The position numbers were made by a program, and so were the translations under genes. A stretch of DNA of 64,000 nucleotides from Hydractinia symbiolongicarpus (lineage: Eukaryota > Cnidaria > Hydrozoa > Anthoathecata > Hydractiniidae): positions 23,932,001 through 23,996,000 of the forward strand of contig NC_079876.1 in assembly GCF_029227915.1 (NCBI RefSeq), given 5' to 3'. This document shows, one piece after another, positions 1 to 11,554 of this stretch. The notes beneath the pieces were generated by a model that worked only from the letters and a program-made list of their open reading frames with translations, was not told the origin of the DNA and ran no database searches. The stretch's first letter is position 1. Each line of letters begins with the position of its first letter.

Positions 1-82
1 TTTAAACCACATAAATAGTCATTTATTATTTCAGGCTTTCGCTTTTTTCTATACTTTACAAAAAAATAAAATAAACACATAC

Positions 83-128
83 CTGCAGTTACTGCGATGC
101 ACAACAACAATAATAATGTAAACTTCAT
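83..128 (-). CDS. First exon of a secreted-protein paralogue (partial, runs off left edge)
   Basis: Read on the minus strand from ATG at 128-126, this exon encodes a signal-peptide start, MKFTLLLLLCIAVTA, and ends in phase 1 at a GTATGT donor (82-77). It matches exon 1 of the plus-strand gene at 3495 (MKFTLTVLLFCFVVTA) in sequence, length class and intron phase, and its upstream DNA is an inverted copy of that gene's promoter. The two genes therefore look like head-to-head duplicates. The remaining exons lie left of the window, so whether it also carries the basic repeat tail cannot be seen. The role is unknown; it is secreted by inference from the hydrophobic leader. Confidence 0.65.
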
Positions 129-165
129 TTTCGCAAATCTATACTCAACAAATGGTAAATTGTTG

Positions 166-290
166 ATATTATTTGCTGTTTCGGTCCCCTTATTTATGTA
201 TTTCTGTTGTTAAGTACCCAAGTACTAAGAAATTAATTAGTTCCTTAAGCAGGTACTGAACACACGTGTTTTAATTATTGCATGTCACCA
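166..290 (-). promoter_or_regulatory. Inverted copy of the paralogue-pair promoter
   Basis: This stretch, read on the minus strand, is nearly identical to 3335-3450 on the plus strand. Both copies hold an ACACGTGTG E-box-like palindrome, the block TTAAGGAACTAATTAATTTC, and a TATA-like ATAAATAAGGGG just before the transcript start region, then lead into signal-peptide exons with the same start. Conservation over more than 100 bp of non-coding DNA, against unrelated flanking sequence, points to retained promoter function and coordinated expression of the two genes. Confidence 0.6.
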
Positions 291-479
291 TCATTTCCCA
301 TTGTTTTTAGCAGATTTTTAATTTGCTTCTGTTGTAATTAATATTGCTGTTTCGACATTTTAAAGTCATAGGAAATAATGCTTGGGGAAATTTCCGTCTA
401 GAATGCATGATATATTACTAATGATGCTTTTATGATCATTGTAACATATGATATCATCGTCTGCAATAACGCCACCTTT

Positions 480-700
480 AGTAGCTGCCCAGTAAGCACG
501 AGACGTTTTTAAGACGTCTTTTAAAGGCCGGATGAGACGTCTCTGAGACGTCTCTGACCCGTCTAAAAGTGTAATGCCTAAAGACATCTTTGACAAACGG
601 AAAAACGACGCCTTTTTGCAACGTGTTTAGGACGTTTTAGAGACGTTCCTGTAGGTACCAAAACGTCTTAAAGACGTCTTTATTTAGTCTCTTTTAAACG
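480..700. repeat. GACGTCT-rich palindromic repeat cluster
   Basis: About 220 bp contain many overlapping copies of AGACGTCT, itself built on the palindrome GACGTC, with variants such as AAGACGTCTTT. A smaller cluster occurs at 29819-29866. No coding frame with meaning is seen; the short minus-strand frames here are translations of the repeat. Confidence 0.55.
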
Positions 701-2392
701 TTATACTGCCAAGGCAGGCCTGCTTTAGATAATTTAAGCGTAAGCGTAGGATTTTAATAATTTTTATTCTGAAGGAGGTGTGACAAAGCAAAACAAGAAA
801 AGGGTTAAGAAAACCATGACTTAAAAGTATGTATATCGCTAATAAATTTATAAGCACGTTCTTGCTGCTGCACACCGAATTCATTGTTAACATTCAAACA
901 ATGCTAATTCTAGATATTGTTAAAAAACAAAAGAGTACGGACGAAAATTTAAATTATCGCTGAGAATAATTTCTTATATAGTCAGAACAATTAGAAGAAA
1001 ATTTATATAAGAATAACGAGGCTAGGAATTACTGAAAATACGAACAAAGGCTTTATTTTACTTAAAATTCTGAAAGCAAACAAAGAAATTTGAGAAATAC
1101 ATCTTTTAAGAGAATCAATTGTTGCACTTTTGCGAGCCTTGTCCTTGAATTTTGGATCGATTATTTTATGTACTGAAATTTAGTAAAAAAATGCATAAGA
1201 ACAATGGCAAACAATGTTAAATCATGTGGAAATTTTCTTGTTTCATGAAATCTAATAAATTGTCCTAACAGAAACGATCTTAGAGAAAACAAAAATGGTT
1301 CTTAACAATGGTGTACCATTGTTTCTTTTGAAGGTAAGACAGATCTAATTAGACAAAATCTAAATCGATTTTAACATTTCTTCACAACCTTACATCCTTT
1401 TTACAGTTAATGAATTGCGCATATCGGTTGAGAGTGAAATATGAACGTGGAACTGTGGTATGAAAACTAAGAAAAAGTTGTGAGAGATTAGAATAGGGAT
1501 GATTACATTCAAGACAGGCTCGTGGATCGATCTCAGCGCTAATTCTTCAACCTAAGTCGATGTGTAGTCCGGTTAAGAAAATTAGAACTAAAGAGCATTA
1601 ATTGAGTAATTCTTTTTTTAAATGTAGATTTTATGTGGTAATCAGTTGCTATTTCCTAGTGATATCAATTCAATTGGAAATGATTGTAAACCACAATCTC
1701 CTGTGTGGCGCAAGTAAAAACAATAAAAAAATGATCTGAAAAAACGGATGTGAAATATTTTCAGAAATTATTTCCTCTACATTAATTTGGTTCTACTAAA
1801 ATGTTCTAATAATGTAGTTTATATTTTTATTACGGAAATACCAACGAATGAGAATTGTACTATCTATTGATTCTCTCTACAGAAATGCACCAGGTGGCAG
1901 TCATGCTATATACAAATGTCAGTGAACTAGCAGATAGTTATAAGGGTGACTCAAGCGAAAAACTTATTGTGCAAAAAAAAAATCTTGTGTTGCAAAATCC
2001 AACCCCAATAACTGCGTTTATTAACATCTAAAAAAATGCTACTTAGTGGCAGCTGCGTGTAGCTATAGCATGCAATCTTTGCTCTTTCTGCATGAAAACA
2101 CGATACCTTATCGGTGAAAAATCCGCCAGTGAATAATCTTAATCCTAAATTATCATCAACTGCAATACAACCCGCATATTCATTTATCATATTTGATGAT
2201 AGGTCATCATCAGCATTTGTTTCAATTGCAGGGTTTTTTCTTTGAAGTCCACCACTTCGATGGCGAATCTTATCATCGTGGAATGGAACAAAGAAAAGTT
2301 GTCGGTGTTTTTTATTCTATCCCAAACTCATATAAACAGCAGTGGTACCTCAAGTCATCTAGAAAGATTTTAAGTCCTTGATTTTAGGACAC
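701..2392. other. No gene recognised
   Basis: AT-rich intergenic DNA between the two head-to-head secreted-protein genes. Only short chance frames are present, and I see no conserved protein, RNA gene or clear repeat. Confidence 0.5.
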
Positions 2393-2452
2393 GACCGACC
2401 CAACGACCGACCCATCGACCGACCCATCGATCGACCCATCGACCAACCGATA
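2393..2452. repeat. 12-bp tandem repeat, about 5 units
   Basis: Five tandem units close to GACCGACCCATC, with single-base variants in the first, fourth and fifth copies. It lies in the intergenic region between the divergent paralogues. A minus-strand frame through it reads as repeated DGSVDGSV and is not taken as a gene. Confidence 0.75.
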
Positions 2453-3334
2453 CTTGTGCTTTTCTTTGACTACACACGCATACGGATGAGGGGCGATGGA
2501 GTTATCGTTGGTTTCTCTATACATTAGTCTTGCATTCTTGCATTGGAATAAGGCATTGATCTTGTTGAAAGACAAATTAGAGTAGAGATATAAAAAACCT
2601 TTCGCATAACCACATGCCACCTAACATCGTACAAATTCTCATGTAAACAAAAAAGATAAATAACATCATAGTCTTGTAATTTCAAATAACAAGAAGACAT
2701 TTCAAACATTTATAAGCGAGAGAAGAATTCTTTCCAAATGCGTGTTAACCCCTCTTAAAAAAAACTCCTTTCTTGTTCCAATTTTGCAATTCCCAATTTG
2801 TCGGACCATCATAAACTCCTAAGAAAACGCGAAATAGGGTTCTGATACATTAAAAAAATTAAACTGGAAGTCGTAAAGTCCCAAAGAACTAAGAATGTAT
2901 AGTGCACAATCCTCAGACTTCTAATCTTCGCAGATTAGTGGTCAAGGATTTCGCACCGTTCAAAGTGAGTGCGCTAGCTATTGTATCTCAAAAGATTAGT
3001 TTAAATATTACTAGCATTTCCCATATGATAACGATTTTGTTACTAATTTGTTTTTGGTGAGTTGCATTTTATAATTTACTTTGTGTGTTTGATTTAGCTT
3101 AATTTTAATCAAGTACAATGTTAAACTAGTCGAAAGTTTACATACTTTAAATTATATTTAGTGATCAATCATATACTACTGGTATTATGACATTCTGACA
3201 AAAAATATAAGCATGATCTTAATAGGTGTTTTTGGAAGGAAATTTTAATAAGAATGATTTCCTTTGATTTTGCAACGTCAAAACTTTAATATCAATTACA
3301 ACGTAAGAAAATTAAAAGTCTGAAAAACAATGAC
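2453..3334. other. No gene recognised
   Basis: AT-rich intergenic DNA upstream of the conserved promoter block. No coding or RNA signal is seen. Confidence 0.45.
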
Positions 3335-3450
3335 AACTGATGACATGCAGTAATTAAAACACGTGTGTTCAGTACCTGCTTAAGGAACTAATTAATTTCT
3401 TAGTATTTGGGTACTTAACAACAGAAATACATAAATAAGGGGATCGAAAT
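3335..3450 (+). promoter_or_regulatory. Promoter copy upstream of the GYGGRK-repeat gene
   Basis: Plus-strand partner of the inverted block at 166-290. It contains ACACGTGTG, a conserved TTAAGGAACTAATTAATTTC block, and TATA-like ATAAATAAGGGG about 60 bp before the start codon at 3495. The only clear differences between the copies are scattered single bases. Confidence 0.6.
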
Positions 3451-3494
3451 AGCTAATACCATTACATGTTTTGCTTCTGAACAGAGTTGCTAAA

Positions 3495-4965
3495 ATGAAA
3501 TTCACGTTAACAGTATTGTTGTTTTGCTTCGTAGTAACTGCAGGTAAGTGGTCATAGATATAATATGAAGTTTACATTACATTTTACATATCAGCATACA
3601 AAATTAGAAAGTTCTTAGTCGTTAAAGCTAAGTTATATTTTCAAATATATCTGGCCTTTCTATCCTTATAAGTTATTTTCAATTTTAACTTCTTCATTCT
3701 TAATTCTTTATTTAGCAAACAACATCCCAGCAAATGAAGCATCAATAGGTATGTTAAATAAAGTTATTTCTCATCGATGTTATGATATATGCATCTGTTG
3801 CCATATTTTCAGAAAAATATCAACTTTATTGGTAAACATAACAGCCAATACTATAGATCATAAAAGCATTAGGCGCGTTTTAAAAATTTAGGTTAATTAG
3901 CGAAGCTTTTCGTACATTGTCCGACGACATGAACAACTGAAATAAATTTAACATACATATTTATATCCTTTTTTCTCTTTTTGTCTTTTTAGAAGAGACC
4001 AAAGAACAGGATGCTGATACTGTCAAAGGTATACGCCCTTGGATGTTTTTACAATTTTATACACTTTAAACTGACATTTTCATTAGAATAACAATTTCAT
4101 TGCGACAAAAATTGCGACGAAAGTAATGAAGTTCAAAATGATGATGATTGCAATGATAATGATGAGCTAAATAATACCTATATATCAAATGATGGGCGTC
4201 GCCGACGTCGTTTTTACAGTTTTATACACTTTAAACTGACATTTTCATTAGAATAACAATTTCATTGCGACATTTCTGTTCTTTTTCCTCTATGTTTTTT
4301 TTTTTTTACTTTGCTTAGATTCAGCTGTTGAATCATCGCAAGAAAGTGATGATGACGACTGCGACGATGATGACGAAAGTAACGAAGTTCAAAATGATGA
4401 TGATTGCAATGATGATGATGAGCTAAATAATACCTATATATCAAATGATGGGCGTCGCCGACGATGCTACCGAAAGCGAAAATGTGGACGAAAATACAAA
4501 GGATATCTTTCTAAAGGATATGGTTACAAATTACGTGGTGGACGTAAAGGATATGTTGGACGCAAAAGCTATGTTGGACGTAAAAGATATGGTGGACGCA
4601 AAGAATATGGTGGACGTGAAGGACATGTTGGGCGTATAGGATATGGTGGACGCAAGGGATATGGTGGACGTAAAGGATATGTTGGGCGTAAAGGATATGG
4701 TGATGCTGGACGCAAAAGATACGGTGGACGCAGAGGATATGGTGGGCGCAAAGGATATGTTGGACGTAGAGGATATGGTGGACATAGAGGATATGGCGGA
4801 CGCAAAGGATATGGTGGACGCAAAGGATATGTTGGACGTAGAGGATATGGTGGACATAGAGGATATGGCGGACGCAAAGGATATGGTGGACGCAAAGGAT
4901 ATGGTAAACGCAAAGGACATGCTGGACGTAGGGGATATGGTGGACAAAGTTATCGTGTTTATTAG
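3495..4965 (+). CDS. Secreted protein with acidic pro-region and basic GYGGRK hexapeptide repeats
   Basis: Four exons (3495-3543, 3716-3748, 3993-4028, 4319-4965), all introns phase 1, give 254 residues. Residues 1-16 are a signal peptide. Residues about 24-84 are very acidic, with Asp runs around Cys54 and Cys69. A tetra-arginine (85-88) follows, then Cys89 and Cys95 in a basic stretch, then about two dozen copies of GY(G/V)GRK-like hexapeptides to the C-terminus. The layout of acidic pro-piece, polybasic site and cationic tail resembles antimicrobial or matrix-protein precursors. The repeated G-R-K also fits prohormone cleavage with amidation, giving very short peptides. I do not recognise a family. 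The repeat array contains higher-order duplications (about 72 bp around 4789-4900). Its divergent paralogue starts at 128. Confidence 0.8.
4039..4280 (+). pseudogene. Relic exon from tandem duplication inside intron 3
   Basis: Positions about 4108-4206 closely copy the 5' part of exon 4 (about 4360-4460), including the stretch encoding the Asp-rich segment and the GRRR site. The flanking intron segment 4039-4100 is repeated at 4209-4275. A tandem duplication of intron plus exon start has left a decayed second exon, which ends at GCCGACG and runs back into intron sequence, so it has lost the repeat-coding part. Confidence 0.7.
4550..4945 (+). repeat. 18-bp coding minisatellite (GYGGRK units)
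   Basis: Tandem units of 18 bp close to GGATATGGTGGACGCAAA encode the hexapeptide repeats of the secreted protein. Long antisense frames rich in Pro-Leu-Tyr or Ser-Thr arise here only because the repeat keeps all frames open. Confidence 0.85.
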
Positions 4966-7900
4966 AAGCACTGTGTTATTAAAACATTCTCGTACGTAAA
5001 ATTGTATTTCTGAATTATTTTCACTTTTAATATAGTTTTTTCTGATCTGACATCGCATTTGATCAAGGCGGAAATTTTTTTCAACATTCGCCACTAACTT
5101 TGTAAAAAAAAACAGAACCAAAAAATAACAACAAGCATAACAAGAAAGATACAGTAAAATATGCTGTGGTAACATAATCATTCGATGCTCTCGATTCAGA
5201 CGAAGTGTAAGTACCTATCTAGAGGAGTCTGAGTGTGCTGTTACAGTGTAACCTACGGCGTTAACAGGGACGGGATACATTTATGTCCCTCATTGGTACA
5301 TGTGCAATGAGATTTTACTGATTTGTCAATGGTGACTTCAACCTCGTCTCCAGTACTTTTTATATTTTTAAACATTTCTGAACAATGTTCTGGCCTTGAC
5401 TGGTTTAACGTAAAAGTTACTTAGTTGTAAGATTTTGCATACATAATCAGACAGGTGATTTTTGCGCGAGTTATCGTGTTAAGAGTGAGAACGTATATTG
5501 TGTGGTTTTATAATGATGACAATGTGTATGTAGTTAATTGTGGTTTTTGTTTTTGAAAGATCTTTTTGCACGATGCATTCTGTCAGAAAAAATTCGTACA
5601 GAAATCTTGCTAGCTACCGAATTATCACGTTATAAAACACCAGCTTAAAGTGCGAAGTTCGCTGTAATTTTTATGATTTAGTGCACAGGTTTAAACAAAT
5701 TCACGATTAATAAATCCGTATCTTAAGCAAAGAATACAAATTCCTTGATGTAATGTGTATCCCTCCTTGGTAAATCTGCAAGTCTCCTCACAAGTATAAG
5801 CAATTGCGGAAATATGACCTGCGGGCACTTTGACAGTCACACAACAAACAGTTTGTGTTCTGACGGAAGAAGATTTTTATGTTGAAGTCTTTTAATGCAA
5901 TTTATTAGGTCAACAATATACCATATCTTTGCCATCCGTTGTTTGCCGATTGCTTTATCAGATATACAAAAAAAAGAAAAAAGAAAAAGAAGGCATCATC
6001 TGAAATCAAGCAGATATATGATCGTCCCAACCCCCGTCGTATACTATCATATTTTTGACATGTTAGAAAAATTGAGTTTCTTTTTATACCATGGATTATA
6101 CTGGCTTTATTATATTTTTACTAGATATGAGGTTTATCCAACGTAAGATCTTAAGTCGCTTCTAGAAATTTTGTCCTGCAAACGGCGTAATGTAACAACA
6201 TATTGGCTACGTGAATCTTGAAATAGTGTCAAATAATTAATACTAACTAATATGAAAAAAGTCCATGCAGAAAACTAATGCTTTCTGATTAAACGACACG
6301 ATACATGTTCGCCAAATATTTAAAACATATACAGAACATACTTAGCCTCAATTCCCTCGTAGATATAGAAGAAAAAATAATGAGTGACTAAAAATTACTA
6401 AGCAGTAATTATTTTAGAACACATGTATGTTTTCACAAACAAAAAGATAACTTCGACATCATCTATTTCTTCTTTTTTTCGGATAGCTAAAACGTAAACA
6501 ATGAAGGGAGGTTATAAAGTTTTTCCAACACAGTAATAGGAAGATATGCGGTGGACATAGATTTATTTATGCAGCGGCCCCATCTTAAAAGGTCGGGCTA
6601 AACATCTAACGAAGTAATGAATTTAGATTTCCGCGTACTTTAATCTTACAAGGTAAGACTGATTCGGAAATTCAAGAAATGGTAGTAAATTAAAAAAGAC
6701 TTATATTGGCTGAAACAAAATCATTATATATAAAGTTAGAAAGAAAATCTTTCATTTTGTTATACGAATTTATAGCCAAATTCAGCCGGCGTGGATCGCA
6801 CATGCATCTATAAACCGGTGCTTCAAAGAAGTGCTGACCCGATTATTTGTCATGACAGGAAAACAGAAAAGTCTGTCCTCAGTTAAAATGATCATTTTAC
6901 GCGACATCAAAAGAAATACCTTAGCTTAATTTTAACATAGAAAGCGCAAAAAATGCTTGCCTGTTCTCCTTAGAACATCTTATTTGGTTAAAATGTTCTT
7001 GTCTTTTGACACAAAAGCCATAGTGGACAAATCAATGAAGGGTAAACACATTACTATATTGTTGGTTTTAATAAAGGTTTACTGAATTGGAATGAAACTT
7101 TAGTAAATCTTGCTAAAAAATAATGACAACCAATGAAGCTTTTAATAGATAGTTGGAAGAGTTGCAAAGAAGGCTACTTTTAAAGTCATTTGCTTGCACA
7201 CCTTTACTTTTTTATTTAGTTCTTAGTCAATCAAAATTTAAAAAAAAATTGATACAGGATTTGTAGTTCATATCGGTTCAGACCCTTATTTAAGCGGATT
7301 ATATTATATCAAGATTATGTGCGCACTATGACAGGACATATTTTTACAACATACATTTTTTATACAAGAAATAATTTAATAATTTAAATAATAAATCTTT
7401 CGCAGTTTTTGCATTAATCAGAAATGTATTTTTCTTGTCATTTTTGACACTTTTGATTAAGCAGTATTCATTATATGATCACTATTATGTATAATTGTGG
7501 GGTGTGGTTGCAGCGAAACAATTTTCCAACATTGATTGATATGAGGAGACACAGAAGGTAAAGACTTGAATACAGCATTTGCTATGTAAGCCATACAGCT
7601 CTTATATTTTCAGTTTTTTCATACCTAGATCTATTTTAAAATTTGTACTAGCCACGGCTAAAAAGATATATTTTTGTACAGCTTGAGTTAAGACTATGTT
7701 AGTAATCTTACATGCCACATCTTAGCTTTAAGAATCTTTATTTCCCCGTGTTAGACAGGGTCCAATAACAATGCTTTTGTATTTGCGACCAGTTTGGCCC
7801 AATAGGAAACAGCTTGTAAAATATGCCTTGTGTTCTTGTAATAATATCTTTCGCGATATTCTTGTTACAGAAAAGTAATAAAAAAATTGAAGTTTTATGT

Positions 7901-8091
7901 TTTGATTTTTCCATTTATCAGCACAACAACGCTCATGTTCCTCACCCCATCCCACTCCATGCAATTTTACTCAAACCTCATTTTTCTGAAACGCAAATTA
8001 TCCTTCGTTTACTTCAATGTTCTAAGGGAAGAGTCATTTTTCACACTTTTATCACATTTCTGCTACTTATTTTAGACAACAGCAGACTGGT
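4966..8091. other. No gene recognised
   Basis: About 3 kb of AT-rich DNA between the secreted-protein gene and the TMEM272-like gene. Several 60-90 residue frames exist but none resembles a known protein or sits between good splice sites. A T-rich run lies at 8260-8280, inside the first intron of the next gene. Confidence 0.5.
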
Positions 8092-9272
8092 ATGATTACA
8101 GAGACAGGTGAAGAAGAAGCAAGTGAGTCTGGTATGGTTTCTTTTCTTAGATTCCCTAAGTCCAGTACCTTGTCTATCACAGGCACTAAGTTTGAATTAG
8201 TTTTTTTAATGTTAGAAGTGTTGAACTTGTTAGGTAATTTTTTTAACTTTTAACAATTTCTTTTTTTTTTTTTTTTTTTTTACTTTGCTACAAAACGATT
8301 TTAAAACTTGTATTTTAGTTTCATCAAGGTCCCAAAGGTTTCAAAATGAGAGAAGAAGTAGCTTTTCAGATACCATGGTGATCATGTTGGATTACAAACA
8401 AAAAGTATTATCTAGCGGTAGGTAATACTTCGTTGCATTCAGTGATGTAGATAATGTTTTTGAGTTGAGAAATTTAAGTTAGAGAAAGCCAACAATGAAA
8501 TAAACAAAATATAATTCTTTTTGGTGACCTAACGCTGACTTACAAGAATTTAGAAACAAAAATAATAAGACCATAACAAAAGGAGCATCACAACTTACTG
8601 TCTAGCTTTCTGACGTCCTTGGTGTAAAAATCGTCCAACAAATATTCGTTGTTTTTTGTACTGTACTCTGTTATAAATGCGTTTTCATAAGTATTTGTTT
8701 TTTCAATTGCACGTAGGAAACTCATGTCTTTGCTTTTTATGTTTACTTTCCTCTAGTTGGATGTGCAGTGTGTTCAGTAGCGTTCCTTCTCATCGAAGTA
8801 TTCAGCATTGCAATAGGTAACCATAATTACTCTGAGAAGTATTTTTACTTATAAGCTTATAAGAGGCTGTTTCACACTTTACCGAAAACAATATTCAGAA
8901 CCTTTATAAGGATGTGCAATAGGCGTTGCATTTAAAGATGATTGTCCCGCAGAAAACCGTTTGCCAGGATTTTTGGTTATATTTGGAATTGTTAGTGTAA
9001 CTCGTCAATTCTTACCTTTATATGATCCAATCAAAAGACTTTTCGAAGGCTTTATAGTGCTTTGGTTTATACTGGAAAACTCTTGGTTATACCATTCATT
9101 TAAACCATCGTTGACGAACTCCTCACAGACATCACACTGCAATGAAATTCTGTACTTTTTCACATTTTGGGTGATTTGTATGACGTGGTTAGGAATTTTT
9201 GTAGTAATAATTCTCCCAGTTTGTTTACTCTGTGGAATAATAATAAGAAAAGTGAAAAACACGTCAGTTTGA
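8092..9272 (+). CDS. TMEM272-like multi-pass membrane protein
   Basis: Four exons (8092-8122, 8319-8417, 8757-8816, 8923-9272), all introns phase 1, give 179 residues. A short cytoplasmic-type N-terminus precedes a first membrane helix (GCAVCSVAFLLIEVFSIAIG). The family hallmark DDCP follows, then a second helix (PGFLVIFGIVSV), a third near FEGFIVLWFILENSWLY, and a last helix (VICMTWLGIFVVIILPVCLL) before a short basic tail. The DCP motif right after helix 1 and the helix order match the TMEM272-like family, whose biochemical role is not established. The start codon is the first ATG of the exon; an upstream exon is possible. The last exon could also begin at 8911, adding four residues in the same frame. 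Confidence 0.72.
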
Positions 9273-10244
9273 TTAGGCCTGATTATGTAACACATCATAC
9301 TATGTGTAACGTCTTCAAGCTTCAGTCAGTGTTTTAATCTTCTTTGTATCAAAAACCGCAAAATTCCGTGAATTCGCGCCAAAATTGCTTATCTTAAGGT
9401 ATAGCTAGACAGGTATATATTTCACCGTTATTATAAATGTTTCAGGTTAAGTTTTCTTTAAATATATACAAAAATCACCATGCCCGGTTTTTTAAGCAAA
9501 AGATAGAGAGTTGAAATAATATTAAATATAAATATCAAATATAGTAAAGAAATATTCCAACTATATTGATTAAAAATGACTAGTATAATCTACAAAAATC
9601 TATAAGATATATAAGAATGTGTATGTAACAATATTTACAAATGTGTAAGTTTAGTCAGTAATAATTTTGCTTTTACATTTTTCTTAAAGAGTTTTGTTTC
9701 CTTTAATTGCATCAGATAAAAAAGCATTCCAAAGGTATGGTCCCCTATGTTTAATCGAGAATAAGCTAGATTTTATTAAAATTTTTTGGTAATTGAAGTA
9801 AATTGAGTGGTAAACATGTTTGGTGCTACTTTTTGTTTCATTTTATACATAAAAAGTAAATCCTGATGTATATTTATTTGATAGACGTTTAAAATCCCAA
9901 TTTGAAGAAATAACAGTCTAAATTGAAAATTATGCGACAAGCATGATTTTGTTTATTATACATTTTTTGTAAATTTATGTACATTATTACTTGTTCATCA
10001 TAAGTTACAATACGATAAGTAACAGTATATGAAAAAAAAACGTTTTTTCAAGTAATGGAGGTTTAAGTATAGTTTAGCCTTTTATAATATTCCTAAACTT
10101 TAAGTGATTTTATTCTCATATGTATGTGTTTATTTCATGTTAACGATTTATCCACAATTATGCCAAGGAATTTTATTGTTTCCTTCTTTTTATGCTTGCG
10201 TTATTTATTTTAAGCAAAAGTAGTTTGAGTGGAATATCATCAAT
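9273..10244. other. No gene recognised
   Basis: AT-rich sequence downstream of the TMEM272-like gene. No supported coding or RNA feature is seen. Confidence 0.5.
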
Positions 10245-10560
10245 TTAAAAAAGATTAGTATCGTCAGTAAATAGAATAAATTTGACATTTTGAAAGAATT
10301 GTGTAAGTCGTTGATGAAAATCAAAAACAGTAAGGGTCCAAGAATGGATCCTTGTGGAACACCGTTTTATTAGTTGAAAGGGGGTCGTTTTATCGTCGTA
10401 TGCTATGCATTGTTTTCGGTTAGTCAAGTAATTTATAAACCTTTTTAAATTGATGTCTGGAACACTGTAACATTTAGGTTAGATAACAGAATGTTATGAT
10501 GTGCAGTATCGAAAGCCTTTGATAGAACAACAAATACAAGGATAACGATAATTTATTCAC
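10245..10560 (-). mobile_element. Decayed LINE reverse-transcriptase fragment
   Basis: On the minus strand, one frame reads VPQGSILGPLLFLIFINDL and a neighbouring frame FTDDTNLF, where a YADD-type catalytic motif is expected. Upstream, around 10540-10480, it reads LSKAFDTAHHNILLSNL. These are the classic finger/palm motifs of non-LTR retrotransposon reverse transcriptase in the right order, but they lie in different frames with stops between. It is a dead fragment, with the 5' and 3' ends of the element not recognisable. Confidence 0.8.
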
Positions 10561-10640
10561 CAAGATATATCTAAGTCTTTCGGGAAAGTCTTTTACTGCT
10601 CTGAGAGTAAAGAAAATTTCCTCAGTATTGAGACTTAATT

Positions 10641-11462
10641 ACTTCTGAACACTCTGGACCGGTTTTTCTGAAAGTACGCCGAATTTCCCACACAATTGCG
10701 AGGCGACGCAGCCTTGTGAATTACTATTTTTTGAAAAATGTTACCCAATGTTTGAGGGTCGATTTTTGACAACATAAAGTGTTTGTTTAGTCAGTTAGTT
10801 TAAAGCCTCGAAATTCAGTCATAATATTCTGGGAAATAAGAAGAAATCTTTCCATTGCTTGGTGCTTTACTCATCAAAATATGTTATTAGCTACGAAGAA
10901 TAAGTAAAATCCCGCAGTTTCCACGTTGGACTATCCCATGATGTAATTATGTCGTGTGTTTATGATCACATGTTTGTATTTTAATCTGACGAAAGTACAC
11001 GTAGATTGTTTTTACAGCCGGAAGTAGAAACATATTTATACGGTGAGATACTTTCATCCAATTACAAGATTACTAAGAAAAAACGCCACGTGAATTTTGT
11101 TGATCTTGAAAGTCTTAGTGCATTACTCACTTTCGCAATTGAGCTAAAAAAACATCATTTCTTTTATGTTCTCCATTTTATTATTAATTCTAGCTGCGTT
11201 TATTAAATAAAAAGCAGGAAAAAGTACGTTTTGATGTAAACCGTCTTCCATAGAGAGCTTAAAAGATGTTTATCCTTTTTTGTCTTGTTAAAAAAAATGC
11301 GTTTTTACATACTCCTGGTCTATCGAAGAAAGTAATGCTGGCAAGAATGGTACCTGACATAATATATGCTTTCCCATTTCCAATGGTCATCCTATGCTTA
11401 TAAATAATTTCTTTAAAGACACCAGTGAAAGCCTCTACTTTTAGTTTCTTCATTTTTTAACA
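10641..11462. other. No gene recognised
   Basis: AT-rich sequence with short frames at 11006-11206 (plus) and 11259-11453 (minus) that resemble nothing known and lack convincing starts. Confidence 0.4.
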
Positions 11463-11518
11463 ATATTACTGCAGGTTTCTATTTTGGTTATAACCAAAAT
11501 AGAAACCTGCAGTAATAT
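11463..11518. repeat. Perfect 56-bp palindrome (28-bp arms, no loop)
   Basis: The left arm at 11463-11490 is the exact reverse complement of 11491-11518, with no spacer. A second inverted repeat follows at once: arms 11519-11532 and 11541-11554 with an 8-bp loop and one mismatch. A spacerless perfect palindrome this long would extrude as a cruciform and is usually unstable in cloning. Confidence 0.9.
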
Positions 11519-11554
11519 CCAATTTGAGTTTATTTAAAATTAAACTCAGATTGG

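Noticed and set aside
2384-2620. 78-codon minus-strand frame ending in DGSVDGSV repeats
   Set aside because: Driven by the 12-bp tandem repeat; no other support.
4531-5181. 216-codon minus-strand frame rich in Ser, Thr, Ile and Phe
   Set aside because: It is antisense to the 18-bp coding minisatellite, where all frames stay open; the plus frame has a signal peptide, good splice sites and a sensible product.
9005-9298. 97-codon minus-strand frame
   Set aside because: Antisense shadow of the last exon of the TMEM272-like gene.
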